A DNA stretch of 64,000 nt from an uncultured Saprospiraceae bacterium (GTDB taxonomy: Bacteria; Bacteroidota; Bacteroidia; Chitinophagales; Saprospiraceae): assembly GCA_937981555.1 (NCBI GenBank), contig CALJOK010000001.1, forward strand, positions 1 to 64,000, given 5' to 3'. This document shows, one piece after another, positions 1 through 8,865 of this stretch. How positions within the stretch are numbered: position 1 is the stretch's first letter; each line of letters begins with the position of its first letter. The translations under genes were made by a program, and so were the position numbers. The notes under the pieces are model-generated. The model searched no databases. It was given only the letters and a program-made list of their open reading frames with translations, and had not been told where the DNA came from.

Positions 1-1
1 G

Positions 2-720
2 ACAGATGGATGTGATAATGCACCAAGTTTGACTCATAACTTTGATATCGGAACGTTGGATGTATGTGCAGCAGCAGATTATCAAATTACGGTAACATGG
101 ACAGCAACAGATGCTTGTGATAATACAGTATCAGCAAGTCAGACAATTGATGTAACGGTGGATGTAACTCCTCCAACATTAACAGTACCATCAGCACCAT
201 TAGCACTAGACTGTGGCGCAATTTCTTCTACAAGTAGCCCAGCAGCATTAATAGATGCGTGGTTGGCAACAGCAGGAGCGACAGATGGATGTGATAATGC
301 ACCAAGTTTGACTCATAACTTTGATATGGGAACATTGGATGTATGTGCAGCAGCAGATTACATGATTACAGTTACATGGACAGCAACAGATGCTTGTGAT
401 AATACAGTATCTGCAAGTCAGACAATTGATGTAACGGTGGATGTAACTCCTCCAACGTTAACAGTACCAGCAGCTCCTTTGGCTTTAGATTGTTCTACAA
501 TCTCAGGAACAAGTAGCCCAGCCGCATTAATAGATGCATGGTTGGCAGAAGCAGGTGCAACGGATGGTTGTGATAATGCACCAAGTTTGACACATAACTT
601 TGACATGGGAATGTTGGATATATGTGCAACAGCAGATTATATGATTACAGTAACGTGGACAGCAACTGATGCTTGTGGAAATTCAGTAAGTGCAAGTCAA
701 ACAATTGACGTTGATGCAGA
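2..720 (+). repeat. 279-bp tandem coding repeats (2.6 copies visible)
   Basis: Equivalent codons recur at nt 2, 281 and 560, a period of exactly 279 bp (93 codons). The first two copies are almost identical, for example the block beginning gacagatggatgtgataatg at 1 and 280. The third copy is more diverged and loses similarity after about 720. The array continues off the left edge of the window, so the total copy number cannot be seen. Confidence 0.93.
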
Positions 721-3700
721 TACAGATGCACCAGTATTAGCAGATGGAAATAATCCAGTAGAAGAATGTGATGATTTTGGAGGCAACAATGATGTTGAGC
801 TTCAAGCATGGTTATCTTCAAATGGAGGCTTAACTGCAACAGATGATTGTACTACGTTTATTAATTGGTCTAATGACTTTGACCCAATAACAAGTTGGAC
901 AGCAACTTGTGGAATGGCAGGATTCTATACAGTTACTTTTACAGCAACTGATGATTGTAGTAATTCAGCAAGTCAAACATTAGTATTTACAGTAGAAGAT
1001 ACTACAGCACCTGTATTTGTTAATTGCCATGGAGTAATTACAGAAAATGCAGAAGCAGGACATTGTGATGCATACGTGAATTTCTCAGCAGTAATTGCTA
1101 CAGATAATTGCGATAATGATGTTACAATTACTCGATTAGATAATACTGGATTAAATTCAGGTGATCGATTCCCTGTAGGAACAAGTATTTTGATTTACGA
1201 AGCAATGGATGATTGTGGAAATATTGAAATGTGTACATTGAAAGTAGTTATTAATGACTACTGGAATGCACCAGAAATTTCAGCATGCCCAGCAGACGTT
1301 GTTCAAGATAACGATCCATGGTTGTGTAGTGCATCAGTAAATAATATTGGAATTATTGATAATGTGACAGACAACTGTCTTGATAATATCACGATTACTT
1401 ATGGAATTTATGCAGATGCAGGATTAACACAATTATTAGAGTGTGGTGTTTACGATGCAAGTGGAAATTCTTTCCCAGTAGGAGAAAGTTTTGTGAAATA
1501 CACAGTAATTGATCAACCATTACTTCTTATTTCAGAGGTAACTCAGTCAACTTCGCTTGACCAATTGGAGATCACTAACTTTGGTGGAGCAGATGTAGAT
1601 TTAAGTTGCTTAGTAGTAACTCGAACATCAGCAGGAGGAACAGCAGATGAGACGATCATCGTACCAACTGGATCTAATCCGATCATTTCAGCAGGTGGAG
1701 TATTTGTAATTGATTTTGCAAATGATGCAGGAATAGGAACAGGAGCTTGTTACACAATCTCATATATGGGAGTAACAATTGATCAAGTTTGCTTGAACGG
1801 ATTTACAGGAACTGACTTTGCAGGAAATATTCCTGGAGATGATGTAATTAGAAATTGTGAAGTTGACACGGACACTTCTTCAGATTGGGATATAGCAACA
1901 GCTTGTTCTCAGTTAACGATAGGATCATTGAATCCTGGATTTGAAGTAATGCCTGCTAATGGAACATTGACTTCATTACAATCAACTGAGCCAGGAATGG
2001 CAATGTGTAGCTTCTCTGTAACAGTAGAAGATGCAGAAGATCCATTCTGTGCAGTATTGGATGAAGTAACGACTTATACAGGAGGAGCAATTGATCCTTT
2101 AGATGCTAACCTATGTAATGAATCAGCAGTAGCAGTAACTACAGATTGTATCGTTGGAGCATTAATAGTAGATTTGGAAGGTACGGCTACGCCTGCTAAC
2201 TCATCTATCTCATTAACAAGTCCATCAGGAAGAGTTGTTTCAGTAACAACATTACCAGCAGATCTTAGTACAGAGTTTTTTGCAGATAAATCTTTAGGAG
2301 CTTGGGTATTAAATGTAGCACCAAATGCTGGAGCAACAGTTACCGTAACAAGTTGGAGCTTAGAGGTTACATGCTTGACAGAGTATGATATGGCAGATGT
2401 TGTATTAGAAAATGATCTTGGAGTATGTAGTGCCGAGTTTACTTGGACACATCCATACTTCGTAGATAATTGTTTCGATGGAACAATCTCTGTAGCATAC
2501 ACTTCAACTGATCCAGAATGTGATTTACCAGCGGATGAAACGTTGACAGGAATTGGAGGATACGAAACGACAGAGGTATTCTGTGTAGGAACAACAACAG
2601 TTACCTATACAGTATTAGATGCGGCAGGAAATGAGGTGATGTGTAATGAATTTACAATTACTGTAAATGATACAGAACCACCAGTAGTTACTTGTCCAGA
2701 TGATATGACTATTCACCTTGACGGTTTAGAGTGTGGAAGATTCCTTTCATGGGCGGAAGAAGCAACTGATAATTGTGAAGTAGTAAGTATTACTTCAGAT
2801 CCAGCAGTTGGTTCATACTTTGAAATAGGAACTACACCAGTAACTATTACAGCAGTAGATGCAGCAGGAAACACTAGTTCATGTACATTTGATATTACAA
2901 TTGTTGAATACGTACCAACGAGTAACGTACTTACATGTAATGATATGTTGAATCTTACTTTAGATGAAAACTGTACAGCATGTATTACGCCTGATATGAT
3001 CCTTGAAGGAAATGATTATCCTTGTGAAGAAGAATTCACGATCATGATTTTAGCATACTACGATGTTAATGCTCCAGTATTAGGAACTTCAGATGGAATT
3101 ACATTTGATGAAAATGGGTTCCCATGTATTGGACAAGAATTCGTAGGAGATACGATTACAGTAAAAATTATTGCTCCAGATGGTAATAGTTGTTGGACAC
3201 AAATCTTTGTTGAGGATAAACTTAATCCAGAGATTGAATGCCCAGCTGACGTAACAGTAGAATGTAATATGTCTACTGCACCAGTTATGACAGGTTTCCC
3301 TACATTATTAAGTTGTGAAGTAAGTACTACAACTACTTATGAAGATGAGTATGCAGACTTACCACAATGTAGTGATCCAAGAGCGATCATCACTAGAACG
3401 TGGACGGTAACAGATGAATCAGGAAATGCAACATCTTGTGTACAAGTAATCACAGTTGCACCATTAGACTTAACGGAAGTTACTTTCCCAGCAGACTTAG
3501 ATATAGCAGATGCACTTGAATGCTCTGATGTAGATGCTGATCCAAACTTATTGGAGCCATTCTACTTAGGACCTAACGGAACTAATATCGGAACAGGTTT
3601 ACCAACGATCAATGGATTTGATTTAGAGTCAGGTGGACTTTGTATGGTATCAATCAATGTAAGTGATGAATTGTACGATATCTGTGAATCTAGTTATGAA

Positions 3701-6700
3701 GTATTACGTACGTGGAAAGTAAGAGATATGTGTTTACCACTTGGACCTAACAACCCTATCGAACATACCCAAGTAATTAAGGTATTAGATACACAAGGGC
3801 CAGTTATTGTAACAGGAGGTAACTATACAGTAAACAATAGTAACGGAGATTGTGAGGCAGATGTAATTATCCCTCCAGCAACGATTACTGACGGATGTTC
3901 TGCATTCGAAGTTTACACGATAACACCATTTGGAAACTTAAATTCAAATGGAGGAGCATTAACGCAATCATTAGGTGGAGGTACTCATATCATCACTTAT
4001 GTAGCAACAGATGCTTGTGGAAATATTACGACAGAAGATCTAGAAGTAACAGTTGTAGATCAAATTGCACCAATCGCGATTTGTGATCAAAATACAGTTG
4101 TGGGAATAGATAATATTGGATTTGCGATAGTAGATGCAATAGTATTCGATGATGGAAGTACAGATAACTGTGGAGATGTAACTTTTGATGTGAGAAAAGT
4201 GTTGACAGATGCATGTGGAGATCCATCAAATACTACTTTCGGACCAGCGGTATCATTCTGTTGTGAAGAAGTAGGAACGATCGTAATGGTAGAATTACGA
4301 GTAACAGATCCAGTAGGAAATACAAATTCATGTATGGTAGAAGTTACTGTACAGGATAAAGTAGATCCAACAGTAGTTTGTCCAACGGATAAGGATTTGA
4401 ATTGTGATGAGACTTACTTAGATTATATCGTAGTAGGACAATCGTTACCACAAGAAGCAATTGATGCTAATGGGGAAGCGATCGCTACAGATAATTGTAC
4501 AGTAGCTTCACTTACGAACAATGTAATTGCTAACACAGTAGACTGTGGATCAGGAACAATTACAATTGTATGGACTGCAACAGATGGAGGAGGAAGAACT
4601 TCTTCTTGTATCCAGAGATACTTTGTAGACAATGATTCACCATTCTACATTGCAGATACTGAGCATAGATTGACTCCGTTTAATAACCCTGATGTATTGG
4701 TTCCAAACCCAGGTGTATACCCTTACCCAACTTCTGGATCACCAGCATTAGTAGGAGTAGCACCTCATACATCTCATGATGGAGTTGAGTGGCCAGCAGA
4801 TCTTGAATTGACTACATGTGGATTAGGATTAGAAGCAGCTGATTTGGTAGGAGACTACCCATTAGATGCATACCCACAAATTTTCGAAGGAGCTTGTAAC
4901 AACATCGCAGTAGGTTACCATGATCAAGTACTTGATTTTGGAGTAGCAGATGCATGTTTGAAGATTTTGAGAGAATGGCATGTAGTAGACTGGTGTCAAG
5001 CAGATGCTAACCAAGATCCAACAGAAATTGGACCTGGAGTATGGCACTATACACAAATCATTAAAGTAGTTAACTCTAATGATCCAAACGTAACAGTAGT
5101 AGACTTCCCATCAGTAGTTGATAACTATGATGAAGATTGTGGAAGTGTATTCGCAGCATTTGAAATTACAGCTGATGATGATTGTACTTCACAAGCTGAT
5201 CTTCAAGTATCATGGGAATTCTCAACAGGATTGTCAGGAACAGGATTATCTGCTTCAGGAGCATTCGCAAACGGATCATACTCATTGACATTCACAGTAT
5301 CTGATGGATGTGATAATACAGTATGGGAAACGCATGACTTTACAGTTGTAGATGCTAAGAAACCTACACCAGTATGTATCTTCGGAATCGCAACTACAGT
5401 AATGCCATCAGCAGGAGCAGTAACAATTTGGGCATCTGATTTCGAATCAGGTTCATCTTATGATAACTGTACTGCTTATGATGATTTAGAGTTCTCATTC
5501 TCTGAAGATATTACAGATGATAACATTACAATAGAGTGTGGTGATATTCCAGCAAATGGATTATACCCAATTACATTGTATGTAACTGATGAAGCAGGAA
5601 ACTTTGATTTCTGTACAACATTCATCGATGTTCAGGATCCAAACGGAGTTTGTCCTGATCCAACAGGATTGATTACTGGTAAAATTGAGAATGAATTCCA
5701 AGAGGTAATTCAAGATGTTACTGTTACTTTGAGTGATGATAATGGAATGATGACTGCTCCAGTAATTACTGGACCAACAGGTGTGTTCCAATTCAATCAA
5801 ACTTATGGTGATTATGATGTGACTCCTGAGAAAGACATCAACTACTTAAATGGTGTAACGACATACGATTTAGTATTGATTTCTAAACACATCTTAGGAC
5901 TTGAATTATTAGATTCTCCTTACAAGATGATTGCAGCAGATGCGAATAACTCTAAATCGATTACTGCTTTAGATTTAGTGAAAATTAGAGCATTAATTCT
6001 TTACTTAAATGATGAATTATCAAATAATACATCTTGGAGATTTGTAGAACAAGATTACGTTTTCCCTAATCCAACTAATCCTTGGTTAGAAGAATTCCCA
6101 GAATTCATTGGATTAACATCTACCATTATACCAGCGAACTTTACGGCTGTTAAAATAGGTGATGTAAACGGATCAGCTTCTCCAAATAGTTTATTAGGAT
6201 CTGATACTAGAACATTCAGCGGCAACTTAGCGCTTCAATTAGAAGCAACTAAAGTAGCGGAAGGAGAAACATTTATAGTTGATTTCAAAGCGAAAGATTT
6301 CAAACAAATTGCTGGATACCAATTCACTCTTGGTTTTGATAACGATGCTGTTGATTTCGTAGATGTAACTACAAATTTATTAGGATTGGAAAGTAAGAAC
6401 TTTGGTCTTACTAAATTAGAAGAAGGATTAATTACCACAAGTTGGAATAGCTCTGAAGGAATAGATGTTGAAGAGAATACAGTATTATTCTCGATGACAT
6501 TCCTTGCGAATACTACAGTAAATACAGCAGATGTATTTACAATTAATTCTCGCTACACAGAATCAGAAGCGTACAACGGTACAGATCTATTCGATGTAGT
6601 ATTAGAATTTAACGGTAATGAAGTTGAAAGCATTTTCGAACTTTACCAAAACATACCAAATCCATTCAAAGAAGAAACTACGATTAGTTTCAACTTACCA

Positions 6701-6892
6701 AAATCTGGTGCAGTTACTTTGAGAATTACGGATGTTGCAGGTAGAACACTTAAATTGATTAATATGGACGCAGTTAAAGGAATGAATTCTGTCAGCTTGA
6801 CAAGAGCAGAATTCGGTGCAACTGGAGTCCTTTATTACCAATTAGAATCTGCTGATAATACAGCTACAATGAAAATGATTATAGTTGACTAA
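2..6892 (+). CDS. Giant secreted HYR-repeat adhesin-like protein, T9SS cargo (5' truncated)
   Basis: The reading frame is open from the first bases of the window, so the gene starts upstream; at least 2296 residues are present. It opens with Cys-rich 93-residue repeats (nt 2-720). HYR/Ig-like modules of the 'D..AP....C' type follow (about 990-1510 and 2660-2910, with related modules to about 5640). A lamin-tail-like domain lies at about 1515-1815 (LLISEVTQ..DQLEITNFG). A segment resembling a proprotein-convertase P-domain lies at about 2110-2385. The C-terminal part has a carboxypeptidase-regulatory-like stretch (about 5665-5830), a dockerin-like pair of Asp-rich motifs (AADANNSKSITALD, KIGDVNGS; 5830-6180), a cohesin-like domain (about 6215-6620) and a T9SS type A sorting domain (YQNIPNPF..., 6640-6892). 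It is probably exported by T9SS and displayed on the surface or released, acting in adhesion or matrix formation; the ligand is unknown. Codon choice is strongly skewed to gca/aca/gta/gga. A hairpin terminator follows. Confidence 0.9.
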   Translation, partial: TDGCDNAPSLTHNFDIGTLDVCAAADYQITVTWTATDACDNTVSASQTIDVTVDVTPPTLTVPSAPLALDCGAISSTSSPAALIDAWLATAGATDGCDNAPSLTHNFDMGTLDVCAAADYMITVTWTATDACDNTVSASQTIDVTVDVTPPTLTVPAAPLALDCSTISGTSSPAALIDAWLAEAGATDGCDNAPSLTHNFDMGMLDICATADYMITVTWTATDACGNSVSASQTIDVDADTDAPVLADGNNPVEECDDFGGNNDVELQAWLSSNGGLTATDDCTTFINWSNDFDPITSWTATCGMAGFYTVTFTATDDCSNSASQTLVFTVEDTTAPVFVNCHGVITENAEAGHCDAYVNFSAVIATDNCDNDVTITRLDNTGLNSGDRFPVGTSILIYEAMDDCGNIEMCTLKVVINDYWNAPEISACPADVVQDNDPWLCSASVNNIGIIDNVTDNCLDNITITYGIYADAGLTQLLECGVYDASGNSFPVGESFVKYTVIDQPLLLISEVTQSTSLDQLEITNFGGADVDLSCLVVTRTSAGGTADETIIVPTGSNPIISAGGVFVIDFANDAGIGTGACYTISYMGVTIDQVCLNGFTGTDFAGNIPGDDVIRNCEVDTDTSSDWDIATACSQLTIGSLNPGFEVMPANGTLTSLQSTEPGMAMCSFSVTVEDAEDPFCAVLDEVTTYTGGAIDPLDANLCNESAVAVTTDCIVGALIVDLEGTATPANSSISLTSPSGRVVSVTTLPADLSTEFFADKSLGAWVLNVAPNAGATVTVTSWSLEVTCLTEYDMADVVLENDLGVCSAEFTWTHPYFVDNCFDGTISVAYTSTDPECDLPADETLTGIGGYETTEVFCVGTTTVTYTVLDAAGNEVMCNEFTITVNDTEPPVVTCPDDMTIHLDGLECGRFLSWAEEATDNCEVVSITSDPAVGSYFEIGTTPVTITAVDAAGNTSSCTFDITIVEYVPTSNVLTCNDMLNLTLDENCTACITPDMILEGNDYPCEEEFTIMILAYYDVNAPVLGTSDGITFDENGFPCIGQEFVGDTITVKIIAPDGNSCWTQIFVEDKLNPEIECPADVTVECNMSTAPVMTGFPTLLSCEVSTTTTYEDEYADLPQCSDPRAIITRTWTVTDESGNATSCVQVITVAPLDLTEVTFPADLDIADALECSDVDADPNLLEPFYLGPNGTNIGTGLPTINGFDLESGGLCMVSINVSDELYDICESSYEVLRTWKVRDMCLPLGPNNPIEHTQVIKVLDTQGPVIVTGGNYTVNNSNGDCEADVIIPPATITDGCSAFEVYTITPFGNLNSNGGALTQSLGGGTHIITYVATDACGNITTEDLEVTVVDQIAPIAICDQNTVVGIDNIGFAIVDAIVFDDGSTDNCGDVTFDVRKVLTDACGDPSNTTFGPAVSFCCEEVGTIVMVELRVTDPVGNTNSCMVEVTVQDKVDPTVVCPTDKDLNCDETYLDYIVVGQSLPQEAIDANGEAIATDNCTVASLTNNVIANTVDCGSGTITIVWTATDGGGRTSSCIQRYFVDNDSPFYIADTEHRLTPFNNPDVLVPNPGVYPYPTSGSPALVGVAPHTSHDGVEWPADLELTTCGLGLEAADLVGDYPLDAYPQIFEGACNNIAVGYHDQVLDFGVADACLKILREWHVVDWCQADANQDPTEIGPGVWHYTQIIKVVNSNDPNVTVVDFPSVVDNYDEDCGSVFAAFEITADDDCTSQADLQVSWEFSTGLSGTGLSASGAFANGSYSLTFTVSDGCDNTVWETHDFTVVDAKKPTPVCIFGIATTVMPSAGAVTIWASDFESGSSYDNCTAYDDLEFSFSEDITDDNITIECGDIPANGLYPITLYVTDEAGNFDFCTTFIDVQDPNGVCPDPTGLITGKIENEFQEVIQDVTVTLSDDNGMMTAPVITGPTGVFQFNQTYGDYDVTPEKDINYLNGVTTYDLVLISKHILGLELLDSPYKMIAADANNSKSITALDLVKIRALILYLNDELSNNTSWRFVEQDYVFPNPTNPWLEEFPEFIGLTSTIIPANFTAVKIGDVNGSASPNSLLGSDTRTFSGNLALQLEATKVAEGETFIVDFKAKDFKQIAGYQFTLGFDNDAVDFVDVTTNLLGLESKNFGLTKLEEGLITTSWNSSEGIDVEENTVLFSMTFLANTTVNTADVFTINSRYTESEAYNGTDLFDVVLEFNGNEVESIFELYQNIPNPFKEETTISFNLPKSGAVTLRITDVAGRTLKLINMDAVKGMNSVSLTRAEFGATGVLYYQLESADNTATMKMIIVD

Positions 6893-6920
6893 TATTTAGT
6901 TGATATAATTTTAGAATACA

Positions 6921-6958
6921 AAGAAGGTGTTTGATTAATTTCAAGCACCTTTTTTTTT
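6921..6958 (+). terminator. Rho-independent terminator after the HYR adhesin
   Basis: An AAGGTGTTTGA / TTCAAGCACCTT stem with one G-T pair is followed by a run of T residues, about 30 bp after the adhesin stop codon. Confidence 0.85.
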
Positions 6959-7379
6959 ATTTTTATTGGAACACCTTTTTTTTAGAGCTTCAAATTGTAA
7001 AATTCCTTCTGTACTCATAATACGAAACCTCTCTTTTCATGCTGTTACCGTACTATTTTTTTTACACACTAAATTTCAGTTATTATTTATTTTCTTTTTC
7101 CTTAAAAATTCTATTATCTTCGTAAACAAGAACAAATGTATACCCCCTCAAAATAAAATCTAACCTACCACCCAAATGGGTGATAAACACAAATTAAGTT
7201 TCATTAAAATTAATTTCTCTCGTTAAATTCCTTTTTGTTTTTCTAATTGGAGTAAATTGGTGTAATTTATTTTATTGAAATCTTATTCAATACCTAATCA
7301 CTAATTTTTAAAATAAGTATCAAAATATATTGGACCATGATGTGTCAATATGTTTGTTGACGTTTATTAGTAGCCTTAC
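6959..7379. other. Gene-free AT-rich spacer
   Basis: No credible coding sequence is seen here. A plus-strand open frame at 6966-7163 has poor composition and no recognisable motif. A short palindrome, CACCCAAATGGGTG, lies near 7170. The stretch may hold the decayed 5' part of the histidine kinase seen just downstream, but nothing recognisable remains. Confidence 0.5.
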
Positions 7380-7767
7380 TGATCAAAGTAGATAAAATGC
7401 TATGAGTAAGATACTTTGAAATGTTGTTTTGCAATGCTATTAAATTTATTCTTGATGAGACTTCGTTAAAGAAAAGTCAATCGATAAAAATGGAAATGTA
7501 TTGTTATAAATAAAAGATTCAAGAGTTGGAATGCCTCATGAGGTAACCCAAATTTGGATGTTTTATAGTTGAAGAAAATGAAAATAAGAAAACAGGAGTG
7601 GGGTAGGATTGATATTTTGCAAAGGATTAGGAGAGATGATTTGGTTTAATTGAAGTGAAAAGTGAATTAGAAAAAGGAACAAGATTTATTTTTATTCTTT
7701 TACGAAAACCGTCGAATTTCACCTAAAAAAAGCGAGATGTCCACCAAAAATAGTATTTCAGCAATAT
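7380..7767 (+). pseudogene. Decayed sensor histidine kinase, ATPase-domain remnant
   Basis: Joining reading frames across several frameshifts and stops recovers the ordered motifs of a HATPase_c domain. The N-box reads as SKIL*NVV then CNAIKFI (about 7405-7450). The G1/D-box reads KDSRVGM (7513-7533). Next comes a G2-like GVGLGLIFCKGLGEMI (about 7600-7645). The C-terminal strand is GLIEVKSELEKGTRFIFIL (about 7645-7703). The order and spacing match the C-terminal ATPase of HisKA-type kinases, but no frame is intact and no phosphoacceptor His region is recognisable upstream. It lies directly upstream of a response regulator on the same strand, so it is probably that regulator's former partner. 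That these are kinase motifs is visible in the sequence; the partnership is inferred. Confidence 0.78.
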
Positions 7768-7958
7768 TGAGAATAATTAGTATTAATTTATAGTAGTAAA
7801 CACTTTAAGATGGATTTCACCAGTTAATTGCACATAATCCACCAAACTAGATTGAAAGTGGTGTTTGCTAACTTAAATGGTTATAATTGTTTTTGTTTTC
7901 GCTAAATGATACCCTGAGAATTCATAAAATTTAGAGAAAAATACAGCTAACTAGAAAC

Positions 7959-8717
7959 ATGCCAGACATAAAAATATTTGTAGTAGCAGAAGATTCATCT
8001 TTTGCATCAGACTTGAATGCGTTAGTCAAAGAATTAGAATATGACTTAATTGATATCGTAGATAATTATGATGTAGTAGAAGAAATAATAGAGACCAATA
8101 ATCCTGATTTGATCTTAATGGATATCAAAATTGATGGTCATCTGAAAGGGATTGAGTTAGCTAGAAGAATAGAAAAGAAATACCAGGTAGGAGTTATTTT
8201 TATGACTAGTCCTGATAATCAAAGATATCTTAATCAAGCGAAGGCAACGGAAAATTTCGGATATTTGATTAAGCCATTTAGTAAGTCGAAATTGCAAAGT
8301 AAAATTGAATTAGCTATGATAAATATTACCCATTCAGAATCTTCAACTTCAAAGGAAATTGCTCAAGATCAAAAATGGAATGAAGGGATGATTTTAGAAA
8401 ATTGTGTTTTTATTAAAAGAAATAATATACTCGAAAAAGTTGAAATCAACGATATCGAATTTATTCAGTCTGAAGGAAACTATTGTGTGATTTCGACTGA
8501 AAAGAAAAAGTATGCTTTGAAGATGTCGTTAATCAAAGTGAAAAAAATGTTGGATTCACAACGATTTCTTAGAGTCAATAAAAGACATATCATTAATATG
8601 AGTTTGATAAGCTCAATAGATTTATCAACCAATCAAATTAAGATTAATGAAGTAAGTTTTTCCATCGGAAGGACTTATAAAGAAGGTTTATTAAAACGCT
8701 TAAAAACTCTCTCATAA
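7959..8717 (+). CDS. LytTR-family response regulator
   Basis: This 252-residue protein has an N-terminal receiver domain (about 3-120) and a C-terminal LytTR DNA-binding domain (about 150-250). The receiver shows the acidic pocket (E11, D12), the phosphoacceptor Asp55 in LILMDIKIDG, the switch Thr/Ser at 83-84 and the conserved Lys105 in LIKPF. The LytTR part contains IEFIQSEGNYCVI and RVNKRHIINMSLI, typical of this class. Such proteins bind short direct repeats in promoters when phosphorylated. The first acidic-pocket segment is VVAEDSS rather than the common VDDE. No intact histidine kinase is next to it; the upstream kinase is a ruin, so it is either cross-activated or an orphan. A terminator follows at 8773. 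Confidence 0.93.
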   Translation: MPDIKIFVVAEDSSFASDLNALVKELEYDLIDIVDNYDVVEEIIETNNPDLILMDIKIDGHLKGIELARRIEKKYQVGVIFMTSPDNQRYLNQAKATENFGYLIKPFSKSKLQSKIELAMINITHSESSTSKEIAQDQKWNEGMILENCVFIKRNNILEKVEINDIEFIQSEGNYCVISTEKKKYALKMSLIKVKKMLDSQRFLRVNKRHIINMSLISSIDLSTNQIKINEVSFSIGRTYKEGLLKRLKTLS

Positions 8718-8772
8718 GTTTATTTAATAAAACACGCACAAATGCATTGTTCTAAATGCATGTCCTTAATTT

Positions 8773-8808
8773 AAAAAAGTGATTGAAAGACTTCAATCAC
8801 TTTTTTTT
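8773..8808. terminator. Bidirectional hairpin terminator
   Basis: A perfect AAGTGATTGAA / TTCAATCACTT stem (8777-8787 / 8792-8802) with a 4-nt loop is flanked by an A run and a T run. It lies between the LytTR regulator and the convergent efflux adaptor gene and can serve both. Confidence 0.88.
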
Positions 8809-8865
8809 CACAAGGCGATTTCGAGTCAACTTGTGAATAGTACAAGGGCAATTTTTTCAAAAAAA

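Noticed and set aside
2-720. CRISPR-like periodic repeats
   Set aside because: The 279-bp period is in frame inside a coding sequence, and repeats are contiguous with no spacers.
6966-7163. 65-codon plus-strand open frame after the adhesin
   Set aside because: Low-complexity Phe/Lys/Ile-rich translation, begins in a terminator-like tract, no signal or motif.
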